Below the pieces are notes generated by a model, which did not search any database, was not told the DNA's origin, and saw only the letters and a list, made by a program, of their open reading frames with translations. Positions 16,649-26,113 of a stretch of DNA of 56,139 nucleotides are shown here, one piece after another. The stretch is from contig JAEOTV010000057.1 of the NCBI GenBank assembly GCA_016839635.1, forward strand, positions 1 to 56,139, given 5' to 3'. Positions within the stretch are counted from its first letter, which is position 1; every line of letters starts with the position of its first letter. The DNA comes from Promethearchaeota archaeon. GTDB taxonomy: Archaea > Asgardarchaeota > Lokiarchaeia > Sigynarchaeales > SOKP01. The translations under genes were made by a program, and so were the position numbers.

Positions 16649-17482
16649 TTATGGAAGATGCTAAAATTTTTTTCATTCCACTATTATGAAAGTCGATAAG
16701 TTGTGGTAACATTGATAATATTGCCATTGGAAGGGGAATGGGTATTGGAATTTTGAAGAAACTTTTTTTCCAATCAATTATCATTAACCCAAATATATCC
16801 TCTAAATGAATAGCAATTTCTTTAATAATTTGAAAGGAATATGCCTTTTTTTGTTCTGGCGGAAGAAAATTCTCAATATTTTCAAGAATAGTTTTAATTA
16901 TATCAAATGCGGGGGCACTAAGATAATATTTATCGATTCCTGAGAGTTGCTTTTCTAATTCTCCAATATCTCTATCATGAAATATTAATTTAATCTCAAT
17001 CTCATCCTTACGTTTATTTAAGATTGAAATCATTTTATTATCATAATGATTATGAGGAAGAAAAGAAATAATCGCTTCTTTGGCAGTATCTATCAACATA
17101 TAGAGGTATTCTTGAAGCACTGCTTCTCCAGCGATGCCGATAAAAGGTAAATCTTCAGCTTCTTCCGTGCCATAAATAGTATCTATTATTTCAACGCTTT
17201 TCTGCCCTAAATCTTGAATATTACGAGAATAATTTAGCAAATATTCTTGAATTACTTCCTTTGGTTTGATGAGATAAACTTTCTTTTTTTTTTTGGATAA
17301 ATATCAATGAAACCCTTTTGTTGAAGTTTAACCATTGTCTCGTAAATTTTAGGTTGAGGAACACCACTATATTTATGAATTTCATGAGCATTTAAGGTTT
17401 TATAACGTATCAGGGTAGTGAGGGTTTGGGCCTCATATTGAGTAAAACCAAAGTCTTGCAATAATTTTTCTAAATGATTCAT
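16641..17482 (-). pseudogene. TrmB-type transcription regulator, split by a frameshift at an A11 run
   Basis: Two adjacent frames together make one regulator. The upstream part (17252-17482, 76 codons) is a TrmB winged helix: YEAQTLTTLIRYKTLNAHEI, then SGVPQPKIYETMVKLQQKGF. The downstream part (16641-17240, start codon MLNYSR) is a TrmB-like effector domain with ITSFLPHN-type strands and phospholipase-D-like fold features. The break is at 17284-17294, a run of 11 A on the coding strand. Removing one A joins them as IYPKKK, then KVYLIKPKEVIQEYLLNYS, without a stop. It may be a sequencing indel, transcript slippage or true inactivation. The neighbouring operator and ABC operon suggest that it still works. 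The protein would be about 280 residues. Confidence 0.8.
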
Positions 17483-17523
17483 AATAAGTTAAATTTCAAA
17501 ATACTTAAATATGGTTTACTATG

Positions 17524-17541
17524 TTACTACTAGAGTAGTAA
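17524..17541. promoter_or_regulatory. Operator-like palindrome between TrmB-type gene and ABC operon
   Basis: TTACTACT-AG-AGTAGTAA has perfect 8-bp arms. It lies between a leftward TATA-like element (about 17503-17512, before the regulator at 17482) and a rightward one (TATATTTAAAT, about 17541-17551, before the GTG at 17605). A protein bound here could control both. The divergent TrmB-type regulator is the obvious candidate. Confidence 0.65.
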
Positions 17542-17604
17542 TATATTTAAATTTTTATATTCTAAATAATCATAAAAGAATTAAAATTTTTTAGGGTAAA
17601 GAAT

Positions 17605-18624
17605 GTGTTAGTAAATGAAAAAGAAAATTCAATCAATAATTCTGGCCAAAAATCTACTAAAGTTCTTATCGAATTAAATCAGATAGGTAAAAATTACCCA
17701 AATACAGTTGCATTGGATGATATTTCATTTCAGATTCATAAAGGAGAAATTTTCTGTTTAATCGGACCAAATGGGGCGGGAAAATCAACTCTAGTAAAAT
17801 TGATAACAGGACAACTTAAACAGACTAATGGAACAATTAAAGTTAAAGGACAAGATCCTTATAATGAAAGAAAATCATTATTCGGTGTTTTTGGTCTTGT
17901 TCCGCAAGAAATAGCTTTATATAACGAACTTACAGGCCGTGAGAATTTAGAATTTCATGCAAGATTATATAATGTACCAAAATCTGAAATAAGTACCAAA
18001 GTTGAGAAATTACTAAAGATTGCTGGTCTTTTTGAGAGGAGAAATGATCGAGTGGGAACTTACTCAGGTGGTATGAAAAGACGTCTCCAATTAATCAGAG
18101 CATTACTCCATGAGCCAGAACTTCTTATTTTAGATGAACCAACGTTAGGAGTAGATGTTCAAACACGTAGTGCAATTCATGAATATATTTTAGAATTAGC
18201 TAAGCAAGGCATGACAATCTTAGTAACTACCAATTATATGGAAGAAGCTGAAAGGTTAGCTGAAAATATTGTTATCTTAGATACCAAGATAATTGAAGGA
18301 CCTGGACGTTTACGTGAGATACAAGAACGAGTATTTCCAAATACTATTTTTGAATTTAAAACTACCCATAAGAATCTTACATCTGAGTTTTACAATCAAT
18401 TTCTTAAACAAGAATTAAATGGCCAAATTATAATGGAAAAAAACTTGAGCGAAACAGACTCGTTTTTTCAAATTATGTTTGAATCAAATAATATTGAAGA
18501 CATTATTGAGAAATTTCTAGGATATACTAAATCTCATAATATCCCTATTGAGGAATTTATATTTAAAAAACCGACATTGGAAGATATCTTTCTTAAACTT
18601 ACTGGCAAGGAGTTTAGAGAGTAA
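17605..18624 (+). CDS. ABC transporter ATP-binding protein (DrrA-like)
   Basis: 339 residues starting at GTG, with AGGGT about 10 bases ahead; the overlapping ATG one base earlier runs at once into a stop. Walker A GPNGAGKS is at about 54-61, the signature is YSGGMKRRL, Walker B is LLILDEPTLGVD, and the switch region is TTNYMEEAERL. The extra C-terminal domain of about 100 residues is typical of DrrA/CcmA-type exporters. Its stop overlaps the next start (TAATG), so the three-gene operon is translationally coupled. It probably exports a drug, lipid or polysaccharide under the TrmB-type regulator. Confidence 0.92.
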   Translation: MLVNEKENSINNSGQKSTKVLIELNQIGKNYPNTVALDDISFQIHKGEIFCLIGPNGAGKSTLVKLITGQLKQTNGTIKVKGQDPYNERKSLFGVFGLVPQEIALYNELTGRENLEFHARLYNVPKSEISTKVEKLLKIAGLFERRNDRVGTYSGGMKRRLQLIRALLHEPELLILDEPTLGVDVQTRSAIHEYILELAKQGMTILVTTNYMEEAERLAENIVILDTKIIEGPGRLREIQERVFPNTIFEFKTTHKNLTSEFYNQFLKQELNGQIIMEKNLSETDSFFQIMFESNNIEDIIEKFLGYTKSHNIPIEEFIFKKPTLEDIFLKLTGKEFRE

Positions 18625-19814
18625 TGAAAAGTAAAAATAAGCTTAGGATTAAAAAGGGTAAGGTTTTTGATATAAAATTATGGTTGCATGATTTAAAGAC
18701 GATATTACATAAGGATTTAATTTCTACTAAAAGGGTTAAGAAATATTTTATTACCGCTATAATTCCTCCTTTAGTTATTTTAATTGTTTTTTCAACATTT
18801 TTACTAATTGATAATCCTGAAACATACACAGTTATGGTTGTTGATGATGATAATACTGAATATTCTGGCATCATGGTTAATTATATAAACAATATCACCA
18901 GTGAATTTGCTCCTTGGTTTAATGTAATAGAAATCGATTCTTATGAAGATGCTAAAGCAAAATTAGAAAAATATGAAGTTTTGGGATTGATTCACATTCC
19001 TGCTGGATTCCAAGCAAATCTCACTACTAATAGCACAAAAGGTGTTCTATATTTAGAAGTCCAAAATATAAATGATGATTATGTAAAAAATTATATTCAA
19101 AGATTAGACGAAGCTGTCCTTACTTTCAATCAATATGTACATCTCTCTAGCGGTCATGTAGATGATTTCGAGCTTATTGCGAAAAAATCTTATGTAATTG
19201 ATCAAGATTTAAGCCAAATAAAGGGGATAGTTATTGGTGTTATAGGTATATATGGAATTGTTTGTGGTCTATTATATGGAGGGTTAAATGTAGCAAAGGA
19301 ATATAATGATGAAACAATGATTGAAATTATAATTAGCCCAGTTAAGCGTAGTGCTTATATTGCATCAAAACAATTAATAGCCGTTATCTTAGGTTCTATT
19401 GTAGTGGTAATTTTTTCTCTTATACTATTTTTGATATTTAACATAAAATTTCGTGGTAATTTAGGTGTAGTTATTTTAGCATTCCTTCTTTCGACTTGGT
19501 TCCATACATGTCTAGGAGGTTTAATTGGATTAAAGTCAAAACACACTATGAATGTAATGCTTATAGCGATAGTTATGGCTATTCTTTTTTGGTTTTTTTC
19601 AGGAGGATTTGCACCTGCTAGAATGTTAGGAGATACAGTTTATTTAGTTTCAAGATTCATTCCTGCAACTTACTGGCTAGAGATTTTATTTTCAGAAACA
19701 TTTTTACCAAACCCTCTTTATACTTTACCTAGATTAGGGATTCTAGCAATTTCATGCATTTGTCTTACTATAATTTTTTGGGTTTTAATTTCGAGGAGGG
19801 GATTTAAGTTATAA
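18624..19814 (+). CDS. ABC-2 permease, first subunit
   Basis: 396 residues. It has one N-terminal span near residues 45-65, then an extracellular domain of about 150 residues (TYTVMVVDDDNTEYSGIMVN) and five C-terminal spans from about 195. This is the YhgE/ABC-2 exporter layout. It is joined to its neighbours by TAATG overlaps on both sides. It pairs with the next gene, which has the same plan, to form a heterodimeric exporter. Confidence 0.88.
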   Translation: MKSKNKLRIKKGKVFDIKLWLHDLKTILHKDLISTKRVKKYFITAIIPPLVILIVFSTFLLIDNPETYTVMVVDDDNTEYSGIMVNYINNITSEFAPWFNVIEIDSYEDAKAKLEKYEVLGLIHIPAGFQANLTTNSTKGVLYLEVQNINDDYVKNYIQRLDEAVLTFNQYVHLSSGHVDDFELIAKKSYVIDQDLSQIKGIVIGVIGIYGIVCGLLYGGLNVAKEYNDETMIEIIISPVKRSAYIASKQLIAVILGSIVVVIFSLILFLIFNIKFRGNLGVVILAFLLSTWFHTCLGGLIGLKSKHTMNVMLIAIVMAILFWFFSGGFAPARMLGDTVYLVSRFIPATYWLEILFSETFLPNPLYTLPRLGILAISCICLTIIFWVLISRRGFKL

Positions 19815-21049
19815 TGAAAAAGTTATCTAAAAAGAGGAAATCATCTATTGCAATACTTAAAAACGAGATTTCAAAGGATATTAGGATAATTTTTCGCGGA
19901 CCTTCTCGTACTTTACTGTTGATTTCTCTAATATTTCCAATAACCTACCTATTTTTTATGAATATGATTTTTGGGGCAGTTAATTTTAATTATCCATTTG
20001 CAGTTGTAATTCCAGATTATAATTCTGATAGTGAACTGAACACTGCCCTAGAAAACGATGAGATACCCAATATTGAGGAATTTTTGGATTATTTAAATAA
20101 CAACGAATTAGTAGGTCCAACTCTTGTAAAGAGTCATATAGAAATGATCGGAATTTCAGCCCAGCAATTTGAAAATAAATTACAACTTGAGGAGATTGTC
20201 ATGATTGTTATTCTTCCTGAAAATTTTGAAAATATAATTCAATCTGTGAAAAATAGTACATGGACAGATGGTAGGGTTACAATTGAGCTAAGATGCTTAA
20301 ATATTAATGAAGATTATCTCAAAAATCTATACTTTGGTTTTCAGCGTAAGCTAAAAGCATATTATGATAATATTCTGTTTAATGAGACCGAGGTAATATA
20401 TGTTTATAATGATGCTCATCCTGAGACAGAAACATTCCCACGAATGTGGACAATTGGCACAGAAGCTATAGTATTTGTGTGCTTAGTGTCTTCAATGATA
20501 ATAGGCTCTGCATTTATATTTATTGAGAAAGGTAATAGAATGACCCCTGAACTTGCACTTGCTACTTCAGGAAATCAAAACTATACTTACTTAGGAAAAG
20601 TTATTTCAGCGAGTATTTTAAGTTTTTTTATCAATTTTACATTAGGATCAACAATCATTTTTATTTGGATTGGGATCCAATTCCCGGTAAACTTTCTTGG
20701 TTTTTTATTAATTTCTCTTAGTTCTATTATTTTAGGGTCTATTCTAGGCACTTTTCTTGGAGCTTTAATTCCAGAACAAGTATATGCTTTCCCAGTATCC
20801 TTGTTTATTGTATTAGCAACACTTTTTTTATGTGGAGGATTTGTATCTGTTGAATTGTTTGGCCCACTTCTTCGTTCTATTGCTGATTGGATTCCTTTCA
20901 CATATCTCTATTCAATTATGGGGAAATGTGTATTAACTGGAGATGCACCTAGTGTGATTTATGTTTTTGGTTTAATTGGGTATACTATATTATTTTTTGG
21001 TTTAGGATTAATAATATATCGAAGATTTATAATCAAGCCTAAAAGTTAG
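19814..21049 (+). CDS. ABC-2 permease, second subunit
   Basis: 411 residues with the same plan as the previous subunit: first span near 25-48, a large extracellular loop beginning PFAVVIPDYNSDSELN, then spans from about 215 and a short basic tail. The ABC-2 motif region (PEQVYAFPVSLFIVLATLFLCG) is present late in the chain. Last gene of the operon. Confidence 0.88.
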   Translation: MKKLSKKRKSSIAILKNEISKDIRIIFRGPSRTLLLISLIFPITYLFFMNMIFGAVNFNYPFAVVIPDYNSDSELNTALENDEIPNIEEFLDYLNNNELVGPTLVKSHIEMIGISAQQFENKLQLEEIVMIVILPENFENIIQSVKNSTWTDGRVTIELRCLNINEDYLKNLYFGFQRKLKAYYDNILFNETEVIYVYNDAHPETETFPRMWTIGTEAIVFVCLVSSMIIGSAFIFIEKGNRMTPELALATSGNQNYTYLGKVISASILSFFINFTLGSTIIFIWIGIQFPVNFLGFLLISLSSIILGSILGTFLGALIPEQVYAFPVSLFIVLATLFLCGGFVSVELFGPLLRSIADWIPFTYLYSIMGKCVLTGDAPSVIYVFGLIGYTILFFGLGLIIYRRFIIKPKS

Positions 21050-21093
21050 CCAAACGAGTTGGATCCCTAAATATAATTTATTTTTATTTTTCT

Positions 21094-21183
21094 TTAAATA
21101 AAATAGGGGCAGATTAACATTGATTTAAAGAATTTTGGGCTAAAATTATTTTCTGAAAGATCAGAAAGTTTTCCAAACCATTT
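21094..21183 (-). pseudogene. Second remnant of the geranylgeranyl-reductase-like C-terminus
   Basis: After a stop codon the minus strand reads KWFGKLSDLSENNFSPKFFK then SML. The end of the intact gene at 22903 reads KWFGKLSALSKVTLSPKFFK then ALL. 15 of 22 aligned residues from the Trp onward are identical. No open frame continues upstream, so only the tail survives, in the spacer after the ABC operon. Confidence 0.7.
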
Positions 21184-21255
21184 TTAATAAGAAAAACAGA
21201 AAATCTTGTATTAGATTTGACATTTATGTAATTTACTTCCTTTTAAGATACAGGA

Positions 21256-21267
21256 TTATATATAAAT
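21256..21267 (+). promoter_or_regulatory. TATA box for the beta-helix surface protein
   Basis: TTATATATAAAT, 47 bases before the TTG start at 21314. It is the strongest TATA-like element in this spacer. Confidence 0.5.
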
Positions 21268-21313
21268 AAGATCAACTATTTTTGAATGGTAATCCTACTT
21301 AGGTGAATATATT

Positions 21314-22861
21314 TTGGAAAAAAAAAATAGAGATATGAAAGCTTTAATCATATTTGGATTAATATTTTTTACTCCCATTTATGGAACTATGTTTTCTTCA
21401 TTAACACCTTTGAATAAAATCAATACAACTAATAATTTAAGATTATCAGCAATATATTACAATATTACTATTGATGATCTTCCTGGAAGTTTATCTAATT
21501 GGTTATGGGCTGAAACTCAATCATGGTTTGGAGGTGGATCCGGCACTGAACTAGACCCTTATATTTTAGAGAATTTAATTGTAGATGGCAATCTTACTGA
21601 TAATAGTTTATCTATCTCAAATTCTGAAGCATTTTTTATTATTCAAAATTGTACATTCTTGAATTCTAGTTATGGTGTTTCTGATGGAGGAATTTATCTC
21701 AATAATGTTACTAACGGTAAAATAAATGATAACTATTTTTATAACCATAGAAATGCTGCTATTTATGCTACTTTAAGCGATTATAACATAGTATCGAATA
21801 ACAGACTTGAAAACCATCGCCATGGGATATATGTGGATGGTAATTACAATAAAATTTTAAGTAATTCATTGTATGGAGATGGATCGGGGTCAGGAATCGT
21901 AATGCAAGGTAGCTATCATGATAATTTAATCGATGGAAATTATATCGAGCATTGTTGGCAAGGTATGTTTATATGGGAAGGCGATAATAACAATTTCTCA
22001 AGAAATATTGGGTTTAAAAACTTTCAATATGGTATTGCAATGACACAGAATGCCAATGATAATTTCCTTTCAGACAATATTATATTAAACAACTCTGTAG
22101 GTGGAATTGTCATCGAAAATAGTAATGATAATACTATTGAAGGAAACGAAGTAAGAGGAAATAAGCAACACGGTATACACCTTATTAATGGTGACTACAA
22201 TACTATTTATTATAACAAATTAATTGAGAATGTTTTAGATGGAGTTCATTTGGCCACTGGATCGGCTAGTAATTTAATTTACCGCAATTATTTTGGAGGA
22301 AATGGTAGACACGCTTTTGATGATGGAGCGTTAAACGATTGGAATAGTACAACTATAGGAAATTATTGGGATAATCACACCAGTCCGGATACTAGCCCTG
22401 TCGATGGAATTGTAGATAATCCATACTTATACATCAATGGTGGAGCAGGTAGCATAGATTATCTACCTATTGCTGAAGATGGGTTCCCTGTAATAATTAT
22501 TAATTCTCCTCTTGAAGATCAAACATTTGGTATTAATGCTCCAAATTTTGATATTAGAGTTATAGATGTTTTTATTCTGGATATGTGGTATACCATTGAT
22601 GGTGGAGTTACTAAGTATTTCTTTACTACCAATGGAACTATTGATCAAACTGCTTGGGATGCGCTTCCAGAAGGAATTATAACCATTACTTTCTATGCTA
22701 ACGATACAGGTAGTAATCTATCATTTGAAAGTGTAAATATAGTTAAATTTATCCCTGATGATAACTCTCTCCTAATAACCATTGTTGTTATATCTATAGT
22801 TTCAGGAGTAGCTGTTGTTGTTGCTATCCTACTAATTCAAAGACGAAAGGCTCGAGAGTAG
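21314..22861 (+). CDS. Secreted, membrane-anchored right-handed beta-helix (NosD-like) protein
   Basis: 515 residues. The TTG start is preferred over the ATG seven codons later because AGGTGA lies exactly 7 bases before it. Residues 8-30 form a signal segment. Residues about 75-360 are NosD/CASH-type repeats of about 22 residues, such as NYNKILSNSLYGDGSGSGIV and NSNDNTIEGNEVRGNKQHGI, which build a parallel beta-helix. An Ig-like domain of about 85 residues follows, then a C-terminal span (ITIVVISIVSGVAVVVAILL) with basic RRKARE end. It is exposed on the cell surface. Such helices bind or cleave polysaccharides, but no catalytic residues stand out. Confidence 0.85.
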   Translation: MEKKNRDMKALIIFGLIFFTPIYGTMFSSLTPLNKINTTNNLRLSAIYYNITIDDLPGSLSNWLWAETQSWFGGGSGTELDPYILENLIVDGNLTDNSLSISNSEAFFIIQNCTFLNSSYGVSDGGIYLNNVTNGKINDNYFYNHRNAAIYATLSDYNIVSNNRLENHRHGIYVDGNYNKILSNSLYGDGSGSGIVMQGSYHDNLIDGNYIEHCWQGMFIWEGDNNNFSRNIGFKNFQYGIAMTQNANDNFLSDNIILNNSVGGIVIENSNDNTIEGNEVRGNKQHGIHLINGDYNTIYYNKLIENVLDGVHLATGSASNLIYRNYFGGNGRHAFDDGALNDWNSTTIGNYWDNHTSPDTSPVDGIVDNPYLYINGGAGSIDYLPIAEDGFPVIIINSPLEDQTFGINAPNFDIRVIDVFILDMWYTIDGGVTKYFFTTNGTIDQTAWDALPEGIITITFYANDTGSNLSFESVNIVKFIPDDNSLLITIVVISIVSGVAVVVAILLIQRRKARE

Positions 22862-22871
22862 CCATAATAAT

Positions 22872-22900
22872 CAACTTTCTTTTTTTTATATTTCTTTATT
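22872..22900. terminator. T-rich convergent terminator region
   Basis: Eight T at 22880-22887 and a further T-rich stretch lie between the stops of the beta-helix gene (rightward) and the flavoprotein gene (leftward). This suits transcription stop for the rightward gene. Confidence 0.35.
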
Positions 22901-22902
22901 TT

Positions 22903-24171
22903 TTACATAAGTAAGGCTTTGAAAAATTTTGGGCTTAAGGTCACTTTTGAGAGTGCAGAGAGTTTACCGAACCATTTTTCTCCAACATATCTATCGTTAC
23001 TGGTATTATGTGTTGATAAATCGTGGTTTATATATGCCTCATAAATATATTTTCTTGCTGTTTTATTTTCACTAATTAATTCGGTATACAAACGCCATAG
23101 AGATTTTACATAAGAACCATTATTATAAATTAAATATTCCAAAGCATTTCCATTCTTGAAGTACGTAAATAAAATACGTTTTACTTCTTGATCATATTTA
23201 CTTAACTCTATCCGGCTAAAATTGCTATCTTTTTCTAATAAGGGTTTTAATGTGTTAGCTGCAATATCAGCAGTTGCTACTCCAGGTAACATCCCTTCAT
23301 AAAAAAAAGCAGTAACTAATCCCGCTGCCTCACCCAGAACAATAACTCGGTCATTTGAAAAATGTTTAATTGGATGTTTAGAGATCTCTCCTACGACCGA
23401 AGCAGATAAATCATACTTTAATCCTTCCACAAAAGGTTGAATGGGTTTATAATTTTTTAAAATTCTATCAAGTTTAGAAAGAATTTCGTCCTTAGATTCA
23501 TTTTTTTTACCGAGATATCCTGTTGCTACCCTTCCTTTACCCCTATTAAAATAAAAAGGACCATTTATTGAGACCTTAGGGTTTATGTGAAAGACATAGT
23601 TGAACTCTAAATTTTCATTAATTTTATCTTCGTTTCCAAACAAGTGGATTAGAGCACCAGTGTAATGATCCGGAGTTTCAAATCCTAAAGAACGCTGCAA
23701 ATCAAATCCACGGGACCCAGTAGCAAGGGTTAATAATTTTGTATTATAAGATTCACCTTTATTATTGATAATTTCCAAAGTATCACTATGCCTTACTATT
23801 TGTGATATTTTCTCTCCTGAATTGAATGTACCTCCTTGTTGTTCAAATTGTTTAATGAGTTCCTCAATTATATTCTCAGTGTGACAAATGTTTCCTAAAG
23901 GTATTCCAAATTCAGTAGACTCGATGACGCCATCAAACTCGTCACTCATGTAATTAGTTTTAGTGTGAAGGCAAGGAAAGATATTTTTATCATCCCAATT
24001 TATTTCTTCTTTAATAAAAGGCCGATTATGTTCAGGAAAAACGTTAGTTCTTATTGGTATTTCTTTCTTGTAATCTTGGGCCTCAATTAAAAGTGTTTTT
24101 GCATATTTTGAAATTTTCGCGGCAAACGTTGCACCAGCAATTCCCGCACCTATGATTATAACATCATACAC
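22903..24171 (-). CDS. FAD-dependent oxidoreductase, geranylgeranyl reductase-like
   Basis: 422 residues. The N-terminal FAD fold has IIIGAGIAGATFAAKI (GxGxxG at residues 8-13). A central LATGSRGFDLQRSLG segment follows, and the late FAD motif is VIVLGEAAGLVTAFFYEGMLPG. This combination fits the geranylgeranyl-reductase branch of flavoproteins, which saturate isoprenoid chains of archaeal lipids or quinones. Two decayed C-terminal copies of this gene lie at 21094 and 16598, so it belonged to a former tandem group. The substrate is not certain. Confidence 0.82.
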   Translation of the reverse strand: MYDVIIIGAGIAGATFAAKISKYAKTLLIEAQDYKKEIPIRTNVFPEHNRPFIKEEINWDDKNIFPCLHTKTNYMSDEFDGVIESTEFGIPLGNICHTENIIEELIKQFEQQGGTFNSGEKISQIVRHSDTLEIINNKGESYNTKLLTLATGSRGFDLQRSLGFETPDHYTGALIHLFGNEDKINENLEFNYVFHINPKVSINGPFYFNRGKGRVATGYLGKKNESKDEILSKLDRILKNYKPIQPFVEGLKYDLSASVVGEISKHPIKHFSNDRVIVLGEAAGLVTAFFYEGMLPGVATADIAANTLKPLLEKDSNFSRIELSKYDQEVKRILFTYFKNGNALEYLIYNNGSYVKSLWRLYTELISENKTARKYIYEAYINHDLSTHNTSNDRYVGEKWFGKLSALSKVTLSPKFFKALLM

Positions 24172-24443
24172 AGTAAATCAATTCTAATAAATGGATATAT
24201 ATTATTTGTTATAATCTATCTAATGATTTTAATTTTTAGTTAAAAAGTTTTTATAGGTAGCACATTCTACAATAACATGAATAAAACTTTTTATAAAAAT
24301 CTAAATAAAAAAAAGTTAAATAAATTTAAAGGTGGTAAATTATAGGATTAAGATTAGCTTCGGGGCTTGCGATAACTTCCCTATTTGGTCTGCTTTATGC
24401 TGTTGTATTTATTATAGGAGTCTGGTTTCTACCCTCTTCAATA

Positions 24444-26054
24444 TTGGGTTTGCTTCTCATGATCGCAATCACAATTGGTATCGTACTCCTCCAATATGGT
24501 ATTTCTCCACTGATTGTTAATTGGCTTTATAGAATAGATTGGATCCCCTATGAGGAGTTCGCTTCGCAATACCCTCATCTAGCGGATTCTCTTGATAAAG
24601 TTGTTGCCTATAATGGAATAAAGATGCCAAGACTCGGTATTATTCATGATCTCAACCCAAACGCATTTACATTTGGATGGAGTAAAAATTCAGCTAGAGT
24701 TGTTATAACGGATGGGATTTTACATTATTTAAATAAAAAGGAGCAAAATGCGGTATTTGCACATGAATTAGGACATGTTGTTCATTCAGATTTTATATTA
24801 ATGACAGTAGTTTTTGCAATTCCTTTACTATTATTAACAGTAGCTCGTTGGGCATATTATTCTGGTATAATTTCAAGTCGTAGAAGAAGTGGTGATAGTG
24901 ATAACGCTTCTTATCTTTTTCTTGTGTTAATTGCGATTGCTGTGTTATCTTATATTAGTTATTATCTAAGTTACTTGATATCACTGATAGTCAGTAGAAT
25001 CCGTGAATATTACGCGGATGAACATAGTGCTGAAGTCTTGGAAAACCCAAACGCACTTGCGACTGGTCTTGTTAAAATTGCTTATGGGTTATTAGCTGAT
25101 AGTAGTATTGAAGAACGAAAGAGATCACGAGTACGCGGATTGAGAGGTCTAGGAATTTTTGATCCAAGCACTGCAAAAGGGTTAGGTATTATTAGTGTAG
25201 GCACTACACAAACTTTATCTATGGAAGCAATTCAAAAAGCAGCTGCTTGGGATTTATATAATCCATGGGCTAAATACTTCCAAATGTTCTCAACTCATCC
25301 TCTACCAGCAAAAAGAATAATGCGCTTGAATATGTTATGTGATATCTATGGAATCAAACCTGAAATTGACTTTTCAGATGCAAAAAGATTAAAAGAAGAA
25401 CAAGCTGGTAAAACGTTATGGGACCAATTTTTATGGGATTGGTTTATGAAAGCACTTCCTACACTAGTGTTTATAACATTACTTGGAATTACGATTGTCT
25501 GGTTATTCGAGCTTGCTGGATTCTACACTATTGCTTTTCTGGCGCCTGTTTTTAATAATATGTGGCTTGTATGGGCTGTAGGTTTCTATGTCATTGGATT
25601 TGTGTCTATTCTTAAGACTTTATATATGTACAAGGGCGGTTTCGAGGATAAGACAGTACTAGAGTTAGTTACCAATGTCAAGGTAAGTCCAATCAGGACT
25701 GTACCCGCATTTTTGGAAGGAAAAATTGTTGGAAAAGGTATTCCGGGGTATTATTTCAGTGAAGATATGATTTTTCAAGATAATACTGGAATAATGTATG
25801 TGGATTATCGGTTTGGTATTGGTCTGGCTGACTTAATCTTCTCTCTTAGAACTGTTAATCGGTTAATAGGGCAAAGAGTTAGGATTAAAGGATGGTATAG
25901 GAGAGGTCCAAGTCCTTATATTCAAGTAGATACGATATGGACTGAATCTGGAAGGAGAATCCGAAATTATTCAAAAGCATTTAGATACATTTGGGTCGTT
26001 TTTGCATTCATCTTAGGTATTGTGTGTATGTATTTCTACCTGTTCCCAATGTAG
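24444..26054 (+). CDS. M48-family membrane zinc metalloprotease (HtpX-like)
   Basis: 536 residues from the nearest standard start (TTG). HEXXH zinc motif HELGH is at residues 107-111, and the third ligand is probably the Glu of REYYADEHSAE. Spans flank the catalytic domain, and the C-terminal part has three more spans plus a soluble module. The frame stays open and strongly hydrophobic back to 24339, encoding GLRLASGLAITSLFGLLYAV, a missing first membrane span. AGGTGGT at 24330-24336 points to a start at ATA 24342 or ATT 24339. The true protein is therefore probably about 34 residues longer. Such proteases degrade misfolded membrane proteins. Confidence 0.88.
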   Translation: MGLLLMIAITIGIVLLQYGISPLIVNWLYRIDWIPYEEFASQYPHLADSLDKVVAYNGIKMPRLGIIHDLNPNAFTFGWSKNSARVVITDGILHYLNKKEQNAVFAHELGHVVHSDFILMTVVFAIPLLLLTVARWAYYSGIISSRRRSGDSDNASYLFLVLIAIAVLSYISYYLSYLISLIVSRIREYYADEHSAEVLENPNALATGLVKIAYGLLADSSIEERKRSRVRGLRGLGIFDPSTAKGLGIISVGTTQTLSMEAIQKAAAWDLYNPWAKYFQMFSTHPLPAKRIMRLNMLCDIYGIKPEIDFSDAKRLKEEQAGKTLWDQFLWDWFMKALPTLVFITLLGITIVWLFELAGFYTIAFLAPVFNNMWLVWAVGFYVIGFVSILKTLYMYKGGFEDKTVLELVTNVKVSPIRTVPAFLEGKIVGKGIPGYYFSEDMIFQDNTGIMYVDYRFGIGLADLIFSLRTVNRLIGQRVRIKGWYRRGPSPYIQVDTIWTESGRRIRNYSKAFRYIWVVFAFILGIVCMYFYLFPM

Positions 26055-26113
26055 AATTCAATTTTAAAATTTTATTTTCTTTATCTATTTTTTTTATAAT
26101 ATAGATTAACAAT

